Shown here in pieces: positions 5,953 to 12,900 of a stretch of DNA of 16,081 nucleotides. The stretch lies in NCBI GenBank assembly GCA_044377735.1, contig JBILYK010000078.1, forward strand, positions 1 through 16,081, read 5' to 3'. Position 1 is the stretch's first letter. Each line of letters begins with the position of its first letter. This DNA is from Tabrizicola_A sp044377735 (lineage in GTDB: Bacteria; Pseudomonadota; Alphaproteobacteria; Rhodobacterales; Rhodobacteraceae). Below the pieces are notes generated by a model that made no database searches, was not told the DNA's origin, and saw nothing but the letters and a program-made list of their open reading frames with translations. A program made the position numbers and the translations under genes.

Positions 5953-7458
5953 ATGGACCTTTTGTCAAATCTTGGCCTTGGCTTTGCCACCGCCGCCAGC
6001 CCTGAAAACCTGCTGTTCTGCCTGATTGGTGTCATCTTGGGCACTCTGATTGGCGTTCTGCCGGGCATAGGCGCCACGGCCACCATCGCCATGCTGCTGC
6101 CGATCACGTTCCAGTTGGAGCCTGTCTCATCGCTGATCATGCTGGCGGGCATCTATTACGGCGCGCAATATGGCGGCTCTACCACCGCCATCCTGATCAA
6201 CATGCCCGGCGAAAGCTCCTCCGCCGTCACAGCGATCGATGGCTATCAGATGGCCCGTCAAGGCAAGGCAGGAACAGCGCTTGCCGTGGCGGCTTTGGGA
6301 TCGTTCTTTGCCGGAACGGTTGCCACGCTGCTCGTTGCCATCTTTGCCCCGCCGCTTACGGTGATTGCGCTGAAATTTGGCGCGGCCGAGTATTTCAGCC
6401 TGATGCTGCTGGGTCTGGTGTCAGCCATCGCGCTTGCGCATGGCTCTATCCTCAAGGCGCTGGCGATGGTGGTTTTGGGGCTGCTGCTTGGTGTTGTGGG
6501 CACGGATATCTACACCGGCACGCCACGCTTTACCTTTGGTATCACCGCCTACGCCGATGGGCTCAGTTTTGTCGCTCTCGCCGTGGGCGTGTTCGGCATT
6601 GCTGAGATCCTGCGCAATCTGGAGGCAGAGCAGGACCGCACGGTTCTGGGCACCAAACTGGGTGCTCTATGGCCATCGAAAACCGACCTGAAGGCGATGA
6701 TCGCGCCGATGGTGCGCGGCACCGCACTTGGCTCGGCCTTGGGGATCTTGCCGGGCGGCGGGGCGGTTCTGGCGGCTTTTGCGTCCTATACGGTGGAAAA
6801 GCGGTTGTCGAAAACGCCCGAGGAATTTGGCAAGGGCGCTATTGCTGGCGTTGCTGGCCCTGAAAGCGCCAATAATGCCGGCGCGCAGACCAGTTTCATC
6901 CCGCTTTTGACGCTGGGCATTCCGGCCAATCCGGTGATGGCGCTTATGGTGGGGGCGATGATCATCCAAGGCATCGTGCCGGGGCCGAATGTGGCCACGG
7001 ATCAACCCGCGCTGTTCTGGGGCATCATTGCCAGCATGTGGATCGGCAACCTGATGCTGATCGTGCTGAACCTGCCGTTGATCGGGCTGTGGGTCAAACT
7101 GCTGAAGGTGCCCTACCATGTGCTGTTTCCCGTCATCATGGCGTTCTGTTCAATCGGCGTCTACTCGGTCAACTCGAATGTCTATGATCTTTACGCCGTC
7201 GCAGCCTTTGGCCTTTTGGGCTATGTCCTGTTGAAACTGCGCTGCGAACCTGCACCGCTGCTGCTGGGCTTTGTCCTTGGGCCGCTGTTGGAGGAAAACC
7301 TGCGCCGCGCAATGATCTTAGGTCGTGGTGACCCGTCGGTATTCCTGACCCGACCGATCAGTGCAGGGCTGCTCGTCTTGACGCTGTTGGTGCTGGTGCT
7401 TGTCCTGTTGCCATCGGTCAACAAGAAACGCGCCGAGGTTTTCAGCGAGAGTGACTAG
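5953..7458 (+). CDS. tctA: Tripartite tricarboxylate transporter large membrane subunit TctA
   Basis: This is the main transmembrane permease of the TTT system. It works with TctB and receives substrate from TctC, normally driven by an ion gradient. The 501-residue length is standard. The family hallmarks are present: GVLPGIGATATIAMLLPITF near residue 35-55, GIYYGAQYGGSTTAILINMP near 72-90, and ESSSAVTAIDGYQMARQGKAG just after. Further on, GVAGPESANNAGAQTSFIPLLTLGIP marks the second half of the repeated fold. About 11-12 hydrophobic segments run through the protein. A GGGGG stretch at the end of tctB provides the ribosome binding site. The protein ends with a short charged tail. A weak hairpin at 7512-7539 may end the transcript. 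Confidence 0.96.
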   Translation: MDLLSNLGLGFATAASPENLLFCLIGVILGTLIGVLPGIGATATIAMLLPITFQLEPVSSLIMLAGIYYGAQYGGSTTAILINMPGESSSAVTAIDGYQMARQGKAGTALAVAALGSFFAGTVATLLVAIFAPPLTVIALKFGAAEYFSLMLLGLVSAIALAHGSILKALAMVVLGLLLGVVGTDIYTGTPRFTFGITAYADGLSFVALAVGVFGIAEILRNLEAEQDRTVLGTKLGALWPSKTDLKAMIAPMVRGTALGSALGILPGGGAVLAAFASYTVEKRLSKTPEEFGKGAIAGVAGPESANNAGAQTSFIPLLTLGIPANPVMALMVGAMIIQGIVPGPNVATDQPALFWGIIASMWIGNLMLIVLNLPLIGLWVKLLKVPYHVLFPVIMAFCSIGVYSVNSNVYDLYAVAAFGLLGYVLLKLRCEPAPLLLGFVLGPLLEENLRRAMILGRGDPSVFLTRPISAGLLVLTLLVLVLVLLPSVNKKRAEVFSESD

Positions 7459-7798
7459 CGATTGCGCGATCTGCCGGGGAATCACCTGAGATCAAGCACT
7501 CGGCAAATACGGCGCCCCGCAACCTATAAGCGGCGGCGCTGACTTTTCTGTGCCGATGTCGATGTCGGGCTTCTTCAAGTGAGCTATTCACTGATTTACA
7601 GGCTGAGCTGCATATTGGGTGACTTCATCCCTGCAGGCTTAGATTGGTTCAACTTTCAAGGCACGGCATCACAAGGGACTCTTGCCAGAAATGGGCACAA
7701 CGGGATCGGTGGTACTTTCATCGCCGGGCTGAATTCATCTCGAATGACGGCTTTGCAGATTTTGTCGTGCCAGACCATCGACAGTCAGCTTCCCGCCC
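7459..7798. other. Boundary region between transporter operon and phage module
   Basis: No gene is supported in these 340 bases. It holds the weak terminator candidate at 7512-7539 and a small dyad, GTGAGCTATTCAC, at 7579-7591. A GTG-started plus-strand frame from 7579 to 7902 has no ribosome binding site, runs antisense into the spanin gene and lacks family features. Base composition is visibly less GC-rich than on either side. No tRNA or repeat was found that would mark a phage attachment site. Confidence 0.5.
7512..7539 (+). terminator. Weak terminator candidate after tctA
   Basis: GCGCC+CCGC at 7512-7520 can pair with GCGG and GGCGC at 7530-7539 across a 9-base loop, with one bulged C at 7534. 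A short pyrimidine-rich tract with TTTT follows at about 7543-7547. It lies 54 bases after the tctA stop. Confidence 0.35.
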
Positions 7799-8044
7799 TT
7801 ACCAACACGCCCGCGCTTGGTCACGCAGATCTGCGTAATCGCTCAGCATTGCGACCACGACTGCGCCCTCCGGCAAAGCCCCTACCTCTTCGGCGGCCCT
7901 GACCTGGTCGGCGGCGCTGTATTCTACCACAGGTGGGCAGGGCGACCGCGTATCAGAACCGCCCATCGCGCAGCCTGTCAGCCAGAGCATCGCGATCAGC
8001 AGGACGGCGGCTGGCGGCGTCCAGCATCTGGCGTTGGATTTCAT
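7799..8044 (-). CDS. Small lipoprotein, candidate Rz1-like outer-membrane spanin
   Basis: The 81-residue product has a positively charged start, a hydrophobic segment and a lipobox LTGC with the lipidated Cys at residue 25. A short mature domain follows, starting with Gly/Ser/Pro residues (GGSDTRSPCPPV). The start lies inside the preceding gene in another frame, overlapping it by 92 bases, with GGAG well placed upstream. A lipoprotein gene nested out of frame in the 3' end of a small N-terminally anchored protein gene is the classic Rz/Rz1 arrangement. In phages the two span the periplasm and disrupt the outer membrane after the endolysin has acted. No homology is claimed: the assignment rests on architecture and position behind an endolysin-like gene. 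Rz1 proteins are normally proline-rich, and this one only weakly so. Confidence 0.65.
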   Translation of the reverse strand: MKSNARCWTPPAAVLLIAMLWLTGCAMGGSDTRSPCPPVVEYSAADQVRAAEEVGALPEGAVVVAMLSDYADLRDQARACW

Positions 8045-8204
8045 GGGTTTTCTCCGATGTTAGATGGCGCTCGGCCAGCCGCCCGGCGCGTTCACCTGCG
8101 CGGCGCAGGTTCAGCAGGAACAGGGCGATGGTGAGGATTGTCAGCAGCAGGCCCAGCGCTTTGCGCGCCGGGCCGCTGGCGAAGAGGGCGATGATCCAAC
8201 CCAT
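7953..8204 (-). CDS. Small inner-membrane protein, candidate Rz-like i-spanin
   Basis: This is an 83-residue protein with one N-terminal hydrophobic segment at about residues 14-34 (KALGLLLTILTIALFLLNL). A strongly charged, probably helical tail follows (RRAGERAGRLAERHL...ALADRLRDGRF). That is the topology of an Rz-type inner-membrane spanin with a periplasmic coiled coil. Its start overlaps the stop of the upstream peptidase gene by one base (TGATG), and the lipoprotein gene begins inside it in another frame. An alternative is a small holin, since it also has one membrane helix. The nested lipoprotein favours the spanin reading. It is shorter than phage lambda Rz (153 residues). Confidence 0.62.
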   Translation of the reverse strand: MGWIIALFASGPARKALGLLLTILTIALFLLNLRRAGERAGRLAERHLTSEKTHEIQRQMLDAASRRPADRDALADRLRDGRF

Positions 8205-8878
8205 CAGCGCTGGCCCCGCTTCCAGTCATCGATCCGGGCGTGGATGGCGACGGCAATGCCGATCAGCGCCACGGCGATGAACACCCAGCGCAGGGTGTCG
8301 AGATAGGGCACCAGTGGCAGGATCGTGGATTGGGTTTCCGCCAGGACTTCCTGCGCGACTTCGACACCCGCTGCGCCGACGGTCGCGATGCCCGCCGCCC
8401 CGCCGCCTTTCAGCGTGCGGCTGTCGGCCAGGACTTCGCGGGCAGGGGGAATTTCCGACACGAAGGGTGTGGCGCGAACGGGGAAGGGTTCGCCCCACGA
8501 CCGTGCAGGTCCGAGGTCGATGTGCATGAAACCCGAGCGGGGATAGGTGCCGAAACCGAGAAAGCCGACGGCCCGGGCCGCTTCGGCAAAGGTGGCCGGA
8601 TCATGGTTGGACATGGCGATGTCGAAAGCCGTGCCCAGCATGTGTTTCGAGGCCGGGGCCCCACCGACGGCGCGGTTGTGGCTGGGACTGCGATAGCCCG
8701 AACGGACAATGAGCGGCTTGCCGAGGCGGTTGCGGACGGATTGCAGCTTGTCCATCGCTTCGGTGTTGATCTTGATCGCCCCGGTGCCGCGGCAGGCGAT
8801 CTCGGCCGGGGAAAAGCTGGGCCAGCGCCAAGCGGATTCAGGCACGTCGCGGAAATGGGCATAGGTCGTGGTCGGCAT
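8204..8878 (-). CDS. M15-family peptidase with C-terminal membrane segment, candidate endolysin
   Basis: This is a 224-residue zinc peptidase of the M15 (D-Ala-D-Ala carboxypeptidase / L-Ala-D-Glu endopeptidase) type. The metal-binding pattern is present: H79 and D86 in SKHMLGTAFDI, and H119xD121 in FMHIDLG. The product cuts peptidoglycan peptides and is the likely phage endolysin. The catalytic domain occupies about residues 15-130. A Gly/Ala-rich linker follows, then a hydrophobic helix near 195-215 (WVFIAVALIGIAVAIHARI). The start at 8878 is chosen over 8899 because GGAG stands eight bases before it; the longer form would place that ribosome binding site inside the gene. A terminator-like hairpin lies just upstream. 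The membrane segment is unusual for a soluble endolysin and may tether it to the membrane. Confidence 0.8.
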   Translation of the reverse strand: MPTTTYAHFRDVPESAWRWPSFSPAEIACRGTGAIKINTEAMDKLQSVRNRLGKPLIVRSGYRSPSHNRAVGGAPASKHMLGTAFDIAMSNHDPATFAEAARAVGFLGFGTYPRSGFMHIDLGPARSWGEPFPVRATPFVSEIPPAREVLADSRTLKGGGAAGIATVGAAGVEVAQEVLAETQSTILPLVPYLDTLRWVFIAVALIGIAVAIHARIDDWKRGQR

Positions 8879-8900
8879 GGTGGATCTCCAGAAATGCAAA

Positions 8901-8919
8901 ACCCGCCTCTGAGGCGGGT
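8901..8919 (-). terminator. Terminator-like hairpin just before the endolysin gene
   Basis: ACCCGCCT (8901-8908) and AGGCGGGT (8912-8919) form a perfect 8-bp stem with a 3-base loop. On the minus strand the stem ends in TTTT, followed by GCATTTC. It lies between the stop of the small membrane/coiled-coil gene and the ribosome binding site of the peptidase gene. Confidence 0.6.
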
Positions 8920-8958
8920 GGGTTGGGTCGTTCAGTCTTGGAATGAGGGTGGCGCCGT

Positions 8959-9267
8959 TCAGTCGGTGCGGCCGCGCTGAAAGGCCTCGAACATCAGGTC
9001 GCGCATGGCACGGATGTCGGTCTCGATCCGTTCAAGCCGATCAGCATCGTCCTTCCGATCCTCGGCGCGTTGCTTGTCGATGCGCTCGCGCTCGAGGTTC
9101 AATTCGCGGTCCAGCCGCTCCAGCATCGCCTCGTTCGTGAATGCTTTCCTCGTCACTGTGGCAGCGATGGCAAGGCTGCCACCGAACAGCGCAGTGATGG
9201 CAGCGGTCAGCCCGTGTTCGCGCAGGGCGATGGCCACGGTTTCGGGCAGGGAGTGCTTGTCGGGCAT
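8959..9267 (-). CDS. Small membrane protein with coiled-coil tail, holin candidate
   Basis: The 102-residue protein is not assigned to a family. The N-terminal third carries one hydrophobic segment at about residues 19-40 (GLTAAITALFGGSLAIAATV). The rest is very rich in Glu, Arg and Asp and should be a coiled coil (ERLDRELNLERERIDKQRAE, then RLERIETDIRAMRDLMFEAF). It stands in the lysis region immediately upstream of the endolysin and spanin candidates, which makes a holin or holin-associated role the first guess. No sequence signature proves this. The ribosome binding site is weak (GGATCC region). The gene is separated from the preceding regulator gene by 65 bases. Confidence 0.62.
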   Translation of the reverse strand: MPDKHSLPETVAIALREHGLTAAITALFGGSLAIAATVTRKAFTNEAMLERLDRELNLERERIDKQRAEDRKDDADRLERIETDIRAMRDLMFEAFQRGRTD

Positions 9268-9332
9268 GGAAAGGATCCGGATTGAGAGGGGATTGAGGTT
9301 CGTCTTTGCTGCTGCCAGGATATATTCTGGGC

Positions 9333-9926
9333 TTATGGGTCTTGGCGCGCCTTGGCCGCGTGCAGGCTGTATCGGGCAGCGGGGGCAATCCCGCGCCGCC
9401 AGTCGAGTTGCGTTCCGGGGGCAAGGTGCAACGTTGTTCCTGCCACCGTCCGGGTGATCGTGACATGCGGTTTCAGTTTGCGACGGATCTTGCAGGCCAT
9501 AGTGCTAATCACGGTCGTGTCAGGCATGTCACCCGCAGCGCAGTCAGAATAGAGGGCATGCATGATGGCCTCGGTCGTGACCTCGCGCCCGCCCTGCTGG
9601 TGCAGAAAATAGGTCAATTGCGCCTCTTTCTGCGTCAGACGACAGCCAGCGATCGGCTCAACCCCATGTGCCCGGCCCTGCCAGAGCAGCTGATCAAGCA
9701 GATGGGTCAGATATTCCACGGCCGCGCGCGGGTGCATGTCGGCGATGGCTTCATGGTAGTCGGCTGGCAAATTGGCATCGCAAGGCCGACCTGCAGGAAA
9801 GGTCAGCTGCAGACGCTTGCGCACGGCGGTGACCTGGCCCGGGGTCAGGCCCAACTCGCGGGCGGTCTGGTTGACGGAAAGCCCGGCCTGACAGCAGGCG
9901 AGGACGGCTGTGTCGCGTTCGGTCAT
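9333..9926 (-). CDS. DNA-binding protein with N-terminal HTH and C-terminal winged helix
   Basis: The 197-residue protein combines two apparent DNA-binding modules. The N-terminal part (about 1-40) reads as a sigma4/LuxR-like helix-turn-helix (AGLSVNQTARELGLTPGQVTAVRKRL). The C-terminal part (about 98-170) resembles an OmpR/PhoB-type winged helix: LTQKEAQLTYFLHQQGG, then VISTMACKIRRKL and an ITRTVAGTTLHLA wing. There is no receiver domain, so it is not a response regulator. AGGAGC lies eight bases before the ATG, giving a clear start. It sits between the tail megatron gene and the lysis genes in the same direction. A role in controlling the lysis genes or late transcription is inferred only from this position. 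Confidence 0.72.
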   Translation of the reverse strand: MTERDTAVLACCQAGLSVNQTARELGLTPGQVTAVRKRLQLTFPAGRPCDANLPADYHEAIADMHPRAAVEYLTHLLDQLLWQGRAHGVEPIAGCRLTQKEAQLTYFLHQQGGREVTTEAIMHALYSDCAAGDMPDTTVISTMACKIRRKLKPHVTITRTVAGTTLHLAPGTQLDWRRGIAPAARYSLHAAKARQDP

Positions 9927-9962
9927 GGAATGCTCCTGAATGGGTTGGGGAAAAGGATGCCG

Positions 9963-12900
9963 CTAGGCAAGCGGGATCAGCACGGTGATCTCGGCGGTGC
10001 CACCACGCCCCAGCACACCGATTTGCGCCACCCGGATGGTCACGGGCTGCGGCAACGCGGCCAGATCGGCGCTGATCATCGCTGAAGTGTATGTGAATGC
10101 CGGTGCGCCCAGCCCGGTCACGGTACGCAGCACGCTGCCCAACGCGTTGCAAATCTCGAGTTCATAGATCTCGGACGTCCCGCCGAGCGGCACCTCGGGC
10201 AAGACCCAACTGTCGCCCGCCAGATCGCGGGTGCGCCGGACCCAGCTGAGCGCGATTGATCCGTCAGGCAAACTGGCTGCGCGCAGATGTGCGGGGCTGA
10301 ACGGGCGCAGTCCGCTTGCCATCGGGGTGAAGGGCAAGGCGGCAAAACTGTCATCGCTGACCGGGCGGGATGCGGGTCCGATGCGCCACTGGGCTGCCAG
10401 CCCAACTGCCTCCAGCCCGACTGGCAGCGGGATCACTGCCCTGTCCAGCACCACCAATCGCGACCCGGCAAGGGTGGGGCGCCCCATGGCAGCTTCGGTC
10501 CCGCGCAGCCCGCGCAATAGGCGGCTCAGACGATAGCGACCATTTGCAATCAGCTCGGCCTCACCGGCCTGCACGATCTCCCATTGGCCTGGGCTGGATT
10601 CAACAGCCATCGCATTGGCGCCGCCAAACAGGATCAGATCCGTTACGCTTTCCAATGTGCCGGAGAACAGATCAACGATCAGCCTATTGCCGTGGTCAAA
10701 GTGGCTGGTTGGCCCTGCGTTAAAATCCGCTGCCAGAACGCCCATGCGTGCCCGCGCGCTGAAGGTGGTCAACAGCGAAAAGCCGTCTGTTCCGGCACTT
10801 CGGTAGACGGCGATTTCACCGGGCCACGGCTTGGCATGCGCCGCGACCATAGGCCAATGCGCAGGTTGATCCTCGCGCAGCTGCGGCAGGTCCAGGAGCA
10901 CGACGTCCGGTGTGCCGAAGACCGTGGGCGTCGACAGAGTGGCCGGGCGCGGTTCACCTGGTGGCAAGTCATAAACCGCGCGATCCTGGCGCACCGCATC
11001 GACACTGCGCAGGTCCGAGTCTGCGATGGACACCAGCCGCAGTTCCGTAAGGCGGCCATCGTGGTCAAGCAGGATCACATCGCAGGGATCCAGCGCCAGG
11101 CGCGAAGGCGGCAAGCGAAACACCGCGCTTTCGCGGCCAACCCATGCCTCCATCAGCGCGCGGCGGCAGCGGCGTTCGGCCTCTTCCGGCGGAATTGCCA
11201 TCGGGAAGGATTCGGAGGCGATGCGGGTCGTGTCGACGGTGATGCGCCGCGCCTCGACCTGCGCTGCGTCATAGTCCTCGTCGGCGCGGGCGACCTGCCA
11301 TTTCAGCGCCTGCGGCAGTTCGGTTTCCTGCGCGCGGGTCAGTTCCATCATATCACCCTGCGCGGAGGCGGGGGCCGCCATGCTGTCGGGTGCGACCGTG
11401 GCGCTGGCGATCCTACCCCGCATCAGGAACTTGATGCGCCCCTCGCTCTCCACAGCATCGAAACCGAAATGCCGCGCCAGCGTGGAAATGGATGCACGCG
11501 GGGCTTCCTGTGCCGAGATCACATAGCCTTCGACTGCACCCCAGAGGCCGGAGACGTCGATCAGGGCTTCCGGCATTCCGGCACGTTGGCAAAGGTGCCG
11601 CACGAGGGCCGCTAGCGACACCGCGCCCAGCCGCCCGGTCAGCCAGTGGCCCAGCCGCCAGTTCGGGCCGTCGGTCCAGACATCGGTCAGTTCGGGGAAG
11701 AACGGATAGGGTCGGGCATCCCAGGTCCAGGCGGCGCATTCGGGGACATGGACCATGCGGTTGCCATAGACGGCCGAGGTCGGGTTGTTGGCCGCCTGAC
11801 CCCAGAACAGAAAGCTGGCTTCCAGATAGGCCCGCTGGATTGCGTCATCGCGCCAGCCGCGCGAGAAATAAGGCGTAAAGCTCTCGGAGGATTTGGGATC
11901 AAAGAACACGTTCGGCTGGTTGGTGCCGCGGTCAATCGCGGGGCAGCCCAGTTCCGTGAACCAGATCGGTTTCGACTGCGGCACCCATGCGGTTTGCGTC
12001 CCGCCTTCCACACCGCCCGGCCGGTTGAAATGCGGGTTTTGCCACCAGGCGCGCAGATCCTTGAAGCGGAACACCCATGGTTTGGCGTTCGGCGGGTCGC
12101 TCGGACCAGTGGCGCTCCCCGCCTCACCACCATCTGTGATCGGCGTGCGGTTCTGCGCGGTTCGATCAAGGGCGCTGGCATAGAACCAATCGAAGCCTTC
12201 GCCGCCAGTGATGTTCGATTGCAGGTAGGTCCGGTCATAGATTGCAGGCGCCAGTGCCGCATCGGCATGATCGAACCCGTCGCGCCAGTCCGACAGGGGC
12301 ATGTAGTTATCGATGCCGATGAAGTTGATGTTGGCGTCAGACCAGAGCGGGTCGAGATGGAAATACACATCGCCCGATCCATCCGAAGGATGGTGGCCGA
12401 AGTATTCCGACCAGTCGGCGGCATAGCCGATCTTCGGCCCAGCGCCGAGGATTGCACGGACATCGGCGGCGAGGCTCTTGAAGGCCGTAACGGCAGGATA
12501 GGTGCTGGCACCCGAGCGGATCGTCGTCAGGCCGGGCATTTCCGAGCCGATCAGAAAGGCATCGACGCCACCCGCCGCTTGGCACAGATGGGCATAGTGC
12601 AGGATCATCCGGCGCAGCGACCAGTCGCCGACCGGGCCAGTCCAGCCGACAGTGGTGCCGGAAACGCTGAAGTTGGCGGGTGTCGCCGTCCCGAACAGGG
12701 CTGCAACCTGCGTCGCCGCAGTCGCGGTCTTGTCGACGGTTCCGGCAAAGCCCGCTGCCGGGGAGCAGGTGATCCGCCCGCGCCAAGGGAATGTCGGCTG
12801 GCCAGCGGTGGCGGCATTAGCGCTGTAGGGATTTGGCTTGGTGTTGCCGGGCGGTACGTCCAGCAGCAGGAAGGGATAGAAAGTCACGCGCAGCCCGCGT

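Noticed and set aside
7579..7902. GTG-started plus-strand frame of 107 codons
   Set aside because: There is no ribosome binding site. The second half is antisense to the lipoprotein gene, and the composition is not protein-like.
8240..8980. Plus-strand open frame of 246 codons opposite the M15 peptidase
   Set aside because: Composition is typical of an antisense shadow; the minus strand holds a complete zinc-peptidase motif set.
9306..10085. Plus-strand open frame of 259 codons opposite the winged-helix gene
   Set aside because: It lacks a ribosome binding site and domain features; the minus-strand regulator has a good ribosome binding site and two DNA-binding modules.
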